Of a DNA stretch of 64,000 bases, positions 38,063 to 46,642 are shown one piece after another. Source of the DNA: an uncultured Blastocatellia bacterium (lineage in GTDB: Bacteria > Acidobacteriota > Blastocatellia > Chloracidobacteriales > Chloracidobacteriaceae); contig CALGZC010000003.1 of assembly GCA_937934745.1 (NCBI GenBank), forward strand, positions 29,852-93,851, in the 5' to 3' direction. The first letter of the stretch is position 1, and each line of letters begins with the position of its first letter. Below the pieces are notes generated by a model. The model was not told where the DNA came from and ran no database searches. It saw only the letters and a list, made by a program, of their open reading frames with translations. A program made the position numbers and the translations under genes.

Positions 38063-38096
38063 CGGGCTTTCTTCCCATGCGTGGACCGGAAGCCCG
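38063..38096. terminator. Possible bidirectional terminator between MazG-like and CvpA genes
   Basis: CGGGCTT (38063-38069) and AAGCCCG (38090-38096) form a 7-bp stem with a 20-base loop in the convergent gap. A second small hairpin (38018-38035, TGCTGC/GCAGCA) is followed by CCTTCTTTCCC and may terminate the plus strand. Confidence 0.35.
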
Positions 38097-38120
38097 TTCG
38101 GCCCGGTGTTACACCGCGAC

Positions 38121-38717
38121 CTACTTTCGCCCAGAAGCTACGGACTCTGAGCGGCGCAGGGGTGGGGCGGGCGCATCATGTGAGGACTGGCGGTTGAGCG
38201 CGGTTTCCTTCAGTCGTCGGAGCGTGGCAACCCCTTGCTCAAAGCGGCTTTTCAAGTCGGCCTGACCAAGTTTTGTCAGCAACCGTGCACCGGGCTTGAC
38301 CAGCGGCGTCGCGCGCGCATTGAGGACGAAAGTCGGCTGCGCCGGAAAAGCCGTCAAGATGAGATAGGCAGCCGAGAGAATCAGCCAGGCACGGCCAACA
38401 CCCAACGCCGCACCACCTGCTCGGTCTAGTGTCCCCAGAGGGGACTTCCGAAACGCCTTGCGCAGACGGCGAATCAGCATCGCGCCGCCGATACCTGCCG
38501 CGCCAATAGGCAACAAAAACCCAAGGCCAGAGGTGACCGGCGACGGCATCCCAAACGCTGCCAACCCACGCGCGATGTCGTCGTAGAACACCAGCGCGCC
38601 GACTAGGCCGCACAAGAGCGCGCTCAATGAAATCACCGTTCTGAGCAGGCCTCTGAGTGCGCCCCCCACGACCGAAACGCTCACAACTCCCAGGGCCAGC
38701 CAATCGAATACCGTCAC
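38121..38717 (-). CDS. cvpA: CvpA family membrane protein
   Basis: 198 residues, four to five transmembrane helices. It starts MTVFDWLALGVVSVSVVGGALRG, the typical CvpA beginning with Asp in helix one, and has FDDIARGL-like second helix, LDRAGGAALGVGRAWLIL and a hydrophilic tail of about 70 residues. CvpA is needed for colicin V production in E. coli and for envelope stress resistance elsewhere; the mechanism is not known. It lies eight bases downstream of radA on the same strand. Confidence 0.88.
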   Translation of the reverse strand: MTVFDWLALGVVSVSVVGGALRGLLRTVISLSALLCGLVGALVFYDDIARGLAAFGMPSPVTSGLGFLLPIGAAGIGGAMLIRRLRKAFRKSPLGTLDRAGGAALGVGRAWLILSAAYLILTAFPAQPTFVLNARATPLVKPGARLLTKLGQADLKSRFEQGVATLRRLKETALNRQSSHDAPAPPLRRSESVASGRK

Positions 38718-38725
38718 ATTCTACC

Positions 38726-40129
38726 TCAAAACAGTGCGTCAAGGGCGTCCAGCACGGACCGAACGCCGATGACTTCGAGACCTTCCGGCACACTTAGGCC
38801 CGGCAAATTTCCGGCCGGCACAATCACCCTTTCAAAACCCATTGCCGCAGCTTCACGCAGGCGTACCGCCGGTTGACTGGTGGCGCGCACTTCTCCTGCC
38901 AGACCAACTTCGCCGAACACGGCCGTTGCCGGGTCAATGGCCGTGTTGCGAAAGCTGGATGCCAGTGCCGCGACAATGCCCAAGTCCACGGCCGGCTCGG
39001 CCAGTGCCAACCCGCCGGCGACATTGACAAACACATCTTCACCCAGCATCTGGAGTCCGGCGCGTTTTTCAAGCATTGCAATGAGCAGCGCCACCCGATT
39101 CGGCTCAACGCCCTCCACCGTCCGGCGGCCTGTTCCGTACTTGCTGCTGCTGACCAGCGCCTGCAACTCAACCAGCACCGGACGTGTCCCTTCCAAGCAA
39201 GCGACAACAACCGAACCAGCGACGCCGACCGGGCGCTGCTGCAAGAACAGCGCCGATGGGTTGGCAACCGGCAGCAGTCCGGCGCCGGTCATCTCAAACA
39301 TTCCCAGCTCGTCGGTCGGTCCAAAGCGATTCTTGACGGCGCGAATGATGCGGTAGTTGTGGTGTCGCTCGCCCTCAAAGTAAATAACCGTATCCACAAT
39401 GTGTTCGAGCGTTTTCGGCCCGGCCAGCAGGCCATCCTTGGTGACATGGCCGATGAGAAAGATCGGTATATTTCGGTGTTTCGCCAGCAGAAGGCACTGC
39501 CCGGCCGTTTCGCGTACCTGGGAAACACTGCCCGGGGCGCTGTCCAGGCGCTCGGAATAGGTTGTCTGCACCGAATCCACAACGATGAGCGTCGGCTTGA
39601 GATCGGCGACAACATCGAGCACCCGTTCCAGACAGGTTTCCGGCAGGAGGTGCAAATCGCCGGGATGCAAGCCTAGCCGGTCACCCCGCAGTTTGATTTG
39701 GCGTTCGGACTCCTCGCCGCTCACATACAAAATGCGCTCGCCACGACAACTCAAACCGGCTGCCATTTGCAGCAGCAGCGTTGACTTCCCAATGCCCGGA
39801 TCACCGCCGATGAGCAACAGGCTGCCCGGTACGATGCCGCCGCCAAGCACCCGGTCGAGTTCAGTGATACCCGACGATAGGCGGGCATCATCTTGGCTCG
39901 GGACTTGTGCGTAGTGCGTCGGCGCAATTTTTGCTCCCGACCGCAACCCCACCGTCGGTATGCCTAAGTCGCGCGCCAGCGCCGCCGCCGACCTGGCCTT
40001 TTCCTCGCGTTCCTCAACAAACGAGTTCCACGCGCCACAGTCGGGACAGCGCCCAAGCCACTTGCGGCTTTGATAGCCACAGTGTTGACAGGTGAAAATT
40101 GTTTTGTCCCTGGGCATTGGGGATTGCAT
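38726..40129 (-). CDS. radA: DNA repair protein RadA
   Basis: 467 residues. N-terminal zinc ribbon CQHCGYQSRKWLGRCPDCG, then the RecA-like core with Walker A GGDPGIGKSTLLLQ, VSGEESERQIKLR, IVVDSVQT and the RadA-specific KNRFG motif, then a Lon-protease-like C-terminal domain (VNVAGGLALAEPAVDLGI, AVFGEVGLAGEVR). RadA extends recombination intermediates during strand exchange. A start four codons later (MPRDK) is possible. Upstream it is divergent from queA with 77 bases between. Confidence 0.96.
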   Translation of the reverse strand: MQSPMPRDKTIFTCQHCGYQSRKWLGRCPDCGAWNSFVEEREEKARSAAALARDLGIPTVGLRSGAKIAPTHYAQVPSQDDARLSSGITELDRVLGGGIVPGSLLLIGGDPGIGKSTLLLQMAAGLSCRGERILYVSGEESERQIKLRGDRLGLHPGDLHLLPETCLERVLDVVADLKPTLIVVDSVQTTYSERLDSAPGSVSQVRETAGQCLLLAKHRNIPIFLIGHVTKDGLLAGPKTLEHIVDTVIYFEGERHHNYRIIRAVKNRFGPTDELGMFEMTGAGLLPVANPSALFLQQRPVGVAGSVVVACLEGTRPVLVELQALVSSSKYGTGRRTVEGVEPNRVALLIAMLEKRAGLQMLGEDVFVNVAGGLALAEPAVDLGIVAALASSFRNTAIDPATAVFGEVGLAGEVRATSQPAVRLREAAAMGFERVIVPAGNLPGLSVPEGLEVIGVRSVLDALDALF

Positions 40130-40206
40130 CCGGGCGGGATTTCAGCAATGAACAAGTCACCGTTAGTTTCAACTTTCCATGAAATGACACGCTAGCTCAA
40201 TTCCCT

Positions 40207-41256
40207 GTGACCATCCACCTTGCCGACCTAGACTACGATTTGCCACCCGAGCTGATTGCCCAGCAGCCGTGTGAACGGCGTGACCACGCCCGCTTGCTTG
40301 TCCTGGACCGTCGGACCGGGACGCGGCGTGACGCTTACGTGTATGAGCTGCCGCAGTTTTTGCATCGCGGCGACGTTCTGGTGCTCAACGACACGCGCGT
40401 GTTTCCGGCACGGCTCATCGGGCGACGCGAGCCGGGTGGGGCAAAAGTCGAGGTTTTTCTCGTTCGGGAACAAGCGCCACGCCGCTGGACGGCACTCGTC
40501 AGGCCGGGTCGCCGCATCCGCACCGGCGACCGGCTCGTGTTCGGCGAGGGCGCACTGTGGGGGACGGTCGTCGCGCCAACGGAAGACGGCCGCCGAACCA
40601 TCGCGTTTGACGGCGCAGGCGATTTTTTTGCCATCCTCGATCACATCGGACGGACGCCCTTGCCGCCCTACATTACGCGCGAACAGGATAGCCCCGCCGA
40701 TCGCGAGCGCTACCAAACGGTTTACGCTACTGCACTCGGTTCAATTGCCGCGCCGACCGCCGGGCTGCATTTCACGCCGGAGTTGCTGGCGACGCTGACC
40801 GCGCAGGGCGTCGAAATCGTCAAGCTGACCCTCCATGTCGGCTACGGCACGTTTCAGCCCATCCGCGCGGAGAGCCTGGCCGAACACCGCGTCGAGCCGG
40901 AAGTGTACGTCGTGCCGGCGGATACCGCGCAGCGCGTCACGGCGGCCAAGCGCGCCGGACGGCGCGTCATCGCCGTCGGCACGACTTCGACCCGGACGCT
41001 CGAAACCGTCGCCCGGAGGACGGAAAACGGCGTCGAGATCACCGCCGGGCAAGGCACGACCGACTTGACCATTGTCCCCGGCTTTAGATTTCAGGTGCTG
41101 GACGGCCTGATGACCAACTTCCATTTGCCGCGGTCGTCGCTGTTGGCGCTCGTTGTCGCGTTTGCAGGCCACGCGCCGGTTATGGGAGCTTACCGGCACG
41201 CTGTCGCGGCCGGGTATCGCTTCTACAGCTACGGCGACGCCATGTTGATTATCTGA
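40207..41256 (+). CDS. queA: S-adenosylmethionine:tRNA ribosyltransferase-isomerase
   Basis: 349 residues from GTG 40207, the penultimate known step of queuosine synthesis: transfer of the ribosyl part of SAM to preQ1 on tRNA. Motifs are LADLDYDLPPELIAQ, VLNDTRVFPARLIG, GSIAAPTAGLHFTPELL, LTLHVGYGTFQP, and the C-terminal FHLPRSSLLALVVAFAG and FYSYGDAMLI. The stretch looks richer in CG-rich codons than the genes before it, by eye. The last known step, QueG, is at 48109 in a different unit. Confidence 0.97.
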   Translation: MTIHLADLDYDLPPELIAQQPCERRDHARLLVLDRRTGTRRDAYVYELPQFLHRGDVLVLNDTRVFPARLIGRREPGGAKVEVFLVREQAPRRWTALVRPGRRIRTGDRLVFGEGALWGTVVAPTEDGRRTIAFDGAGDFFAILDHIGRTPLPPYITREQDSPADRERYQTVYATALGSIAAPTAGLHFTPELLATLTAQGVEIVKLTLHVGYGTFQPIRAESLAEHRVEPEVYVVPADTAQRVTAAKRAGRRVIAVGTTSTRTLETVARRTENGVEITAGQGTTDLTIVPGFRFQVLDGLMTNFHLPRSSLLALVVAFAGHAPVMGAYRHAVAAGYRFYSYGDAMLII

Positions 41257-41362
41257 GGCGTTGATTGCCTGCCGACCGGTCCGTTTCAGCCTGACGAAAC
41301 TTCGCCTTATCGAGCGCGTTCATGCGCATGTCATCATCCTTTCCTTTCGAGGTGTCTGCCCA

Positions 41363-44158
41363 ATGAAGCTTGCGTTCCTGCGTGGACTGACGAGCGTTGT
41401 TCTCGCTGCGGCGCTGTGTTTGCCCAGCCCACTCCTCATCGTTATGGCAAGAGCGGAAACGCCAGCAACCGACGTGGCGTTGCCGCCTGGCGTCGCGCGG
41501 GTCGCCAGCGTGGAGGGCATCACGGAGTATCGGCTCGAAAACGGTCTCCGCGTATTGCTCTTCCCCGATCAGTCAAAGCAAACCATTACCGTCAACATCA
41601 CCTACTTGGTTGGCTCGCGGCATGAAAACTACGGCGAGACCGGCATGGCGCACCTGCTGGAACACCTCGTGTTCAAGGGCACGCCGCGCCACCCGGATAT
41701 TCCCAAGGAGCTTTCCGAGCGCGGCGCGCGGCCGAACGGCACGACCTGGTTCGACCGCACCAACTACTTCGAGACCTTTCAGGCGACGGAAGACAACCTC
41801 CGGTGGGCGCTCGACCTGGAAGCTGACCGCATGGTGAACAGCTTCATCGCCAAAAAAGACCTCGACTCCGAAATGACCGTCGTGCGCAATGAGTTTGAGT
41901 CGGGCGAAAACAGCCCGTACCGCGTCTTGCTCCAGCGGACGCACGCCGTAGCCTACGACTGGCACAACTATGGCAAGTCCACCATTGGCGCGCGCGCCGA
42001 CATTGAGAACGTGCCGATTGAGCGCCTCCAGGCCTTTTACCGGAAATACTACCAGCCGGATAACGCGGTCTTGCTGGTGGCGGGCAAGTTCGACGAAGAA
42101 AAAACGCTCAGGATGATCCACGAGTACTTTGGCCCCATCCCAAAGCCAACGCGGGTTTTGGAGCCGACGTACACGCTTGACCCAACGCAGGACGGCGAGC
42201 GGCAGGTCATTATTCGGCGCGTCGGAGATACCAAAGTCGTCATGGCCTGCTACCACGTGCCGGCGGCGGCGCATCCCGACAAGCCGGCGGTCCAGATTCT
42301 AGCCGGCGTCATCGGAGGCACGCCTTCCGGGCGGTTGCACAAGGCGCTGGTGGAAACCAAGAAAGCGGCGTTCGTTCAGGGCTTTAGCTTTAATAACAAA
42401 GAGCCCGGGCTGGTCAACTTTGCCGCTATTTTGCCGGCCGCGGCCGATATTGATGCCGTGCGCCAGATATTTCTAACCACCATTGAAGAAACGGCCGACA
42501 ACAAACCGCCGACGGCGGAGGAAGCCGAACGCATCCGGCAGCAGCATCTGACTGACATCGAACAGACACTCAACAACTCCGAGCGCTTGGGGCTGGAGTT
42601 GAGCGAGTGGATTGGCGCCGGCGACTGGCGGCTGTTTTTCCTCAACCGCGACCGCCTCAAGCAAGTCAAGGTTGAGGACGTACAGCGCGTGGCCAAAGCC
42701 TATCTGAAACCGGACAACCGGACGGTGGGCATGTTCATTCCGACCGAAAAGCCCGACCGAGCAGAGATTCCGCCAACGCCCGACGTCATGGCGCTGGTGA
42801 AAGACTACCGGGGCAACGTCGCCGCCGCCGCGGGCGAAGCCTTCGACCCGACCCCGGAAAACATCGAAGTGCGTTCGCTTTACCCGCCGGCGCAGGGAGG
42901 GCTAGAGATGGTGTTGCTACCGAAAAAAACGCGCGGCAACACCGTCACGCTCGCAATGACGATCCGGCTCGGCAATGCGGCAGCCCTTCGCAACCAGGCG
43001 GTGGTTGGGAATCTGACGGCGCGGATGTTGTCGCGCGGAACGAAGCGGAAAACGCGGCAGCAGATCGCGGATGAGCTCGACCGTCTGAAGGCGCAGGGCG
43101 GCGTGTCCGGCAGCGCCACCGGCGTCAGCTTCAGTGTCACGACGACGCGGGAAAACCTGCCCGGCGCCATGCGCCTGGGCGCGGAGGTGCTGCGCGAGCC
43201 GTCTTTCCCTGAAAGCGAGTTTGAGCAACTCAAGCAGGAAGCCATCGCCAGCCTGGAGCAAAACCGCCGCGAACCGCAAACGGTGGCGATTACCGCGTTC
43301 CGGCGACACATCGCACCTTATCCTAAGGAAGACCCGCGCTACGCGCCCTTGCCCGACGAAGAGATTGACCGCATCAAAGCGGTGACGCTGGCGGATGTAA
43401 AGCGGTTCTACGAGACGTTCTACGGCATTTCCAACGCCCAGGTCGCGGTTGTCGGCGACTTTGACGCGGCGGAGATTGAAAGGCTCGGCAACGAACTGTT
43501 CGCCGGCTGGGAAGCCAAGACGCCATTCGCGCGCCTTGAAAGTCCATTTCGGGCCATCCCCGCGGCGGATGAGACGCTTGAAACGCCCGACAAGGCGAAC
43601 GCTTTCTTCGTCGCCGGACAGCCGCTCGAAATCCGCGATGATGACCCGGACTACCCGGCGCTGGCGTTGGCCGGTTACATCTTTGGCGGCGGCTTCCTCA
43701 ACTCACGCTTGGCGACGCGCATCCGTCAGAAAGAAGGTATTAGTTACGGCGTCGGCGCACAGGTGCAAGCCAGCTCGCAGGACCGCAACGGGCTTTTCAT
43801 CGCCTTTGCCATCTATGCGCCGCAGAACCTGGCGCGGCTCGAAGCGGCCTTCAAGGAAGAGGTTGAGCGGGCCGTGCAGGAGGGCTTTTCCATCAAGGAG
43901 GTCGAGGCGGCCAAAACCGGTTATCTACAAGCCAGGCAGGTGTCGCGGGCGCAGGATCGGGAACTGGCATCGTTGTTGCTCAACTACCGCTACCTCGGAC
44001 GCCGGCCAACGTGGGATGCCGAGCTTGAAGCCAAAATCAAGGCGCTGACGCCGGAACAAGTGTCGGCAGCCTTCGCCAAGTACATCAGCTACGACAAGAT
44101 GAGTCGTTTCAAAGCCGGTGACTTTGCCAAGGTGCGGGGTGAGGGACAAACCAAGTAG
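41363..44158 (+). CDS. M16 family zinc peptidase, two-repeat (insulinase/pitrilysin-like)
   Basis: 931 residues from ATG 41363 with GAGG upstream. A signal peptide (MKLAFLRGLTSVVLAAALC) sends it to the periplasm. The first half is an active M16 unit with inverted zinc motif HLLEH in GMAHLLEHLVFKGT and a downstream Glu in VVRNEFESGEN. The second half (from about residue 520) repeats the fold with PLPDEEIDRIKAVTLADVKRFYETFYG and has no HxxEH, as expected. It is close to acidobacterial and cyanobacterial M16 pairs fused in one chain. The substrate is unknown. Confidence 0.93.
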   Translation: MKLAFLRGLTSVVLAAALCLPSPLLIVMARAETPATDVALPPGVARVASVEGITEYRLENGLRVLLFPDQSKQTITVNITYLVGSRHENYGETGMAHLLEHLVFKGTPRHPDIPKELSERGARPNGTTWFDRTNYFETFQATEDNLRWALDLEADRMVNSFIAKKDLDSEMTVVRNEFESGENSPYRVLLQRTHAVAYDWHNYGKSTIGARADIENVPIERLQAFYRKYYQPDNAVLLVAGKFDEEKTLRMIHEYFGPIPKPTRVLEPTYTLDPTQDGERQVIIRRVGDTKVVMACYHVPAAAHPDKPAVQILAGVIGGTPSGRLHKALVETKKAAFVQGFSFNNKEPGLVNFAAILPAAADIDAVRQIFLTTIEETADNKPPTAEEAERIRQQHLTDIEQTLNNSERLGLELSEWIGAGDWRLFFLNRDRLKQVKVEDVQRVAKAYLKPDNRTVGMFIPTEKPDRAEIPPTPDVMALVKDYRGNVAAAAGEAFDPTPENIEVRSLYPPAQGGLEMVLLPKKTRGNTVTLAMTIRLGNAAALRNQAVVGNLTARMLSRGTKRKTRQQIADELDRLKAQGGVSGSATGVSFSVTTTRENLPGAMRLGAEVLREPSFPESEFEQLKQEAIASLEQNRREPQTVAITAFRRHIAPYPKEDPRYAPLPDEEIDRIKAVTLADVKRFYETFYGISNAQVAVVGDFDAAEIERLGNELFAGWEAKTPFARLESPFRAIPAADETLETPDKANAFFVAGQPLEIRDDDPDYPALALAGYIFGGGFLNSRLATRIRQKEGISYGVGAQVQASSQDRNGLFIAFAIYAPQNLARLEAAFKEEVERAVQEGFSIKEVEAAKTGYLQARQVSRAQDRELASLLLNYRYLGRRPTWDAELEAKIKALTPEQVSAAFAKYISYDKMSRFKAGDFAKVRGEGQTK

Positions 44159-44332
44159 AAAACCAAGGCGTTTGTTTTGCCTGGTTCGGCACCAGGCGCG
44201 CAGCGCTCAGGGCCGGATACGCTCCCCTTGACGTGGAGCTCCGGCCCCAAAAAACAAGGAACTTTCTCGGTTGCCTATCGTGTCGGACGGCTGAGAAAGA
44301 GATAAATGACCGTCCTTAGGCGTGTGAGAAGC

Positions 44333-44357
44333 GTTCAAAAGACGGGGTTCAAAAGAC
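44333..44357. repeat. 11-bp direct duplication, period 14
   Basis: GTTCAAAAGAC occurs at 44333-44343 and 44347-44357, in the 229-base gap before the PDZ protein gene. Confidence 0.9.
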
Positions 44358-44387
44358 AATGACTTCTTCTCTGTGAGGCAAACCCCT

Positions 44388-45401
44388 ATGGGATCAATTG
44401 CGTACCGTCATTTTGTGCTGCGCCCGTGCTGGGCTTCCTCGGTCGGTACCCTGGTGTTCCTGCTTTGCTTGGCGTCGGGGACGCTTGCCGCCGGCCCCGC
44501 ACATCCTGGCGCACATGATGTTCAACAAGCACCCACAGCAGCTACAGGCGACACGGTAACCAAGTTTCAGCACTCCCCCGCTCCCGTCTATCTGGGTGTT
44601 TTCCCTCAAACGCTGTCCGAGCAACGCGCGGCTAAACTGGGTGTGTCGCCGCCGCAGGGTATATACCTGCTCAAAGTCGTTGAAGGGAGTCCGGCCGATC
44701 AGGCCGGACTCAAGCCGGGTGATGTCGTAGTTTCCATCAACGGGCAAGCCGTTGTCAACGGCGAGCACTTCCGTGACCTCCTCCGCAAGCAGACTCCGGG
44801 CCAAGCCATGGCGCTGGAGATCATCCGCGACAAACAGCGGCTGACCGTGACCGTCGTGCCCGACAAACCGCGCGCAAGCATCACTGTGACCGTAGACGGC
44901 CCGTTCGGGATCACTGTTGACCCTAAAGCATTGCAAAAACAAGCCGAGGAAGCCCGACAGCTAGCCGAGCAACTGCGTCGCCTCGGCGAACAACACCGCG
45001 TTGAGATCAAGCCCAAAGCTCTGGCAATGGTGTTTAGCGACCGTGGGCGGCTCGGTGTCCGCACACAAACCTTGTCCGAACAGCTTGCACAGTATTTCGG
45101 CGTCACCGAGGGCGTCCTTGTGACAGAAGTCCTACCCGGCTCCCCGGCGGATAAAGTCGGTATTCGCGCCGGCGACTGCCTGGTGCAAATCGGCGACCGC
45201 CCGATTCGGGACGGACGCGATCTGAGTCGGGAATTGCGGCATACCGAAGCCGGAGAAATCAAGGTGACGCTTGTTCGCAACAAGCAGACCCTGGTTGTGA
45301 CACCGGTACTCGGCACGGTGTCTCCCCAAGGTGCCCTCTGGCTCGGCCCACTTGATGTTTACCTAGAGATGCCGATTGAAGATTGCTTCGGTCCGCTGTA
45401 A
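44388..45401 (+). CDS. Secreted double-PDZ protein
   Basis: 337 residues from ATG 44388 with TGAGG nine bases upstream; a GTG lies at 44373. A signal peptide (SSVGTLVFLLCLASGTLAAG) is followed by two PDZ domains at about residues 65-150 and 225-310, with VYLGVFPQTLSEQRAAKLGV, GSPADQAGLKPGDVVVSING and GSPADKVGIRAGDCLVQIGD. A helical Glu/Arg-rich spacer separates them. There is no protease domain, so it is probably a periplasmic substrate-binding or scaffold protein, perhaps an adaptor for DegP- or RseP-like enzymes. It lies 229 bases after the M16 gene. Confidence 0.85.
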   Translation: MGSIAYRHFVLRPCWASSVGTLVFLLCLASGTLAAGPAHPGAHDVQQAPTAATGDTVTKFQHSPAPVYLGVFPQTLSEQRAAKLGVSPPQGIYLLKVVEGSPADQAGLKPGDVVVSINGQAVVNGEHFRDLLRKQTPGQAMALEIIRDKQRLTVTVVPDKPRASITVTVDGPFGITVDPKALQKQAEEARQLAEQLRRLGEQHRVEIKPKALAMVFSDRGRLGVRTQTLSEQLAQYFGVTEGVLVTEVLPGSPADKVGIRAGDCLVQIGDRPIRDGRDLSRELRHTEAGEIKVTLVRNKQTLVVTPVLGTVSPQGALWLGPLDVYLEMPIEDCFGPL

Positions 45402-45414
45402 TCCCCACGGATGC

Positions 45415-45437
45415 GGGATGACGGGCAACGTCATCCC
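45415..45437. terminator. Stem-loop terminator between convergent genes
   Basis: A perfect 9-bp stem, GGGATGACG (45415-45423) with CGTCATCCC (45429-45437), and a GGCAA loop, sits between the PDZ and glutathione peroxidase genes. The U tract is weak on both strands. Confidence 0.5.
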
Positions 45438-45490
45438 CTTGCGCTCATCCTGGCGACTCCCACCGCCGAGGCTACTGACACCGATTCGAC

Positions 45491-46180
45491 TTACTGATTC
45501 GATACCGGCGCTGCCGATGCCTGAAGCTGCTCGTTGAGGGCAGCCTCAATTGCCTGGGTCAACTCAGCGGAAAGCGGATCGACACTTGACGGAAAGACGG
45601 CGCGCAGCCTGCCATCGCGGCCGATGAGGTACTTTTGAAAGTTCCACCGCACTTCACCGGCCAGCTTCGCATCACCGCCGCCGGAGGTGAGGTACCGGTA
45701 AAACGGGTGCTGATTCGGCCCCTTGACGGTGATTTTGGAAAACATATCAAAGGTCACGCCGTAGTTCGACGTGCAAAATTCCTTGATCTCGGCCTCGGTT
45801 CCCGGCTCCTGGGCGCCGAAGTCGTTGGACGGAAAACCGAGCACACACAAGCCCTTCTCCCGGTACTTCTGGTTGAGGGCTTCCAAGCCCTTGTACTGCG
45901 GCGTATAACCACAGCGTGAAGCGACATTGACCACCAACAGCACCTTGCCCTGGTACTCGCACAGGTTAACATCCTTGCCGTCGATGCTCTTCATCGTAAA
46001 GTTCAGCGCCGGTGGACAACCGGGCGTCGGGTTCGGATTGGTGTCGGCTGGACTTGTCATAGCGGCCTGGCCTCCTTGAGGTTGTGTGGATGCAGATGAC
46101 TGGTTTTGGTCGGCTGCCGCAGCGCAGCCAAAGCTGCTCACCGCCGTCAGCGCCAAGACAAACAAGACTCCTCGACTCAT
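45491..46180 (-). CDS. Glutathione peroxidase-like secreted thiol peroxidase
   Basis: 229 residues from ATG 46180, with AAGGAG seven bases upstream. An N-terminal signal (GVLFVLALTAVSSFGCAAA) has a Cys that could be lipidated, although its lipobox is weak. The catalytic cysteine lies in VNVASRCGYTPQYKGLEAL (Cys, not selenocysteine), with GFPSNDFGAQEPGTEAEI, FDMFSKITVKGPNQHP and WNFQKYLIGRDG completing the Cys-Gln-Trp triad. Probably thioredoxin-dependent reduction of peroxides at the cell surface. The next plus-strand gene, der, begins 462 bases away. Confidence 0.92.
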   Translation of the reverse strand: MSRGVLFVLALTAVSSFGCAAAADQNQSSASTQPQGGQAAMTSPADTNPNPTPGCPPALNFTMKSIDGKDVNLCEYQGKVLLVVNVASRCGYTPQYKGLEALNQKYREKGLCVLGFPSNDFGAQEPGTEAEIKEFCTSNYGVTFDMFSKITVKGPNQHPFYRYLTSGGGDAKLAGEVRWNFQKYLIGRDGRLRAVFPSSVDPLSAELTQAIEAALNEQLQASAAPVSNQ

Positions 46181-46224
46181 TACAACACTCCTTATCAAGC
46201 TCGTGCCAACCGGAGGACGAACCT

Positions 46225-46374
46225 ATGCCCTCTCCGGTGAACGGACGCTTGTGGGTTGTGGGCACACTGTGCCGCGCCCGCACAACGTCTGACGGTATGT
46301 TTCAACGCATTGACGCAAGCGAAGGCGTTGAGACCATCCGGCTCGGCGCAGATGCCAAAAGGAGCGCCGTTTGA
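46225..46374 (+). CDS. Candidate small ORF with strong ribosome-binding site
   Basis: 49 codons from ATG 46225, with GGAGG eight bases upstream. The product starts MPSPVNGRLWVVGTLCRART and then has DGMFQRIDASEGVETIRLG. No family is recognised. After the stop the +1 frame stays open to 46483, so a frameshifted longer gene is conceivable. It may equally be spurious. Confidence 0.3.
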   Translation: MPSPVNGRLWVVGTLCRARTTSDGMFQRIDASEGVETIRLGADAKRSAV

Positions 46375-46565
46375 TCCGTGTCCGGTCGTGCGCCGCAGCC
46401 CAGCAAGCGTCACGGCCAATGCTGGACAAAAGGTCTGCGCTGCGGTTGAAAGCGGCGAACTTCCCGACCTGAACTTCCTGTAGTCCGGGTCAGGCAAGGG
46501 GTGGGGCAGTCACAACCACAGGGTAGCAGGCAGCCAGCTCGGGGCCTCCGGCCGCCGCCGACGTG

Positions 46566-46571
46566 TATAAT
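46566..46571 (+). promoter_or_regulatory. TATAAT -10 element upstream of der
   Basis: A perfect TATAAT about 70 bases before the der ATG. No good -35 lies 16-18 bases upstream. Confidence 0.3.
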
Positions 46572-46642
46572 GACTGCCAAATGCACCGTGGCGGCAGCGC
46601 CGCATACAACACCGTTACACTTCAGCGCCGGCGACCTGATGT

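Larger units (their letters stand above)
46181..46642. other. Divergent region with a candidate small ORF and promoter
   Basis: 462 bases between gpx (minus) and der (plus). It contains a 49-codon open frame (46225-46374) with a strong ribosome-binding site, and a TATAAT at 46566-46571. The rest holds nothing I can name. Confidence 0.5.

Noticed and set aside
40207..44158. Apparent compositional shift over queA and the M16 gene, possibly foreign DNA
   Set aside because: By eye it is richer in CG-rich codons, but both genes are of ordinary type and no boundary or repeat marks an insertion. A windowed GC and codon-use calculation would decide.
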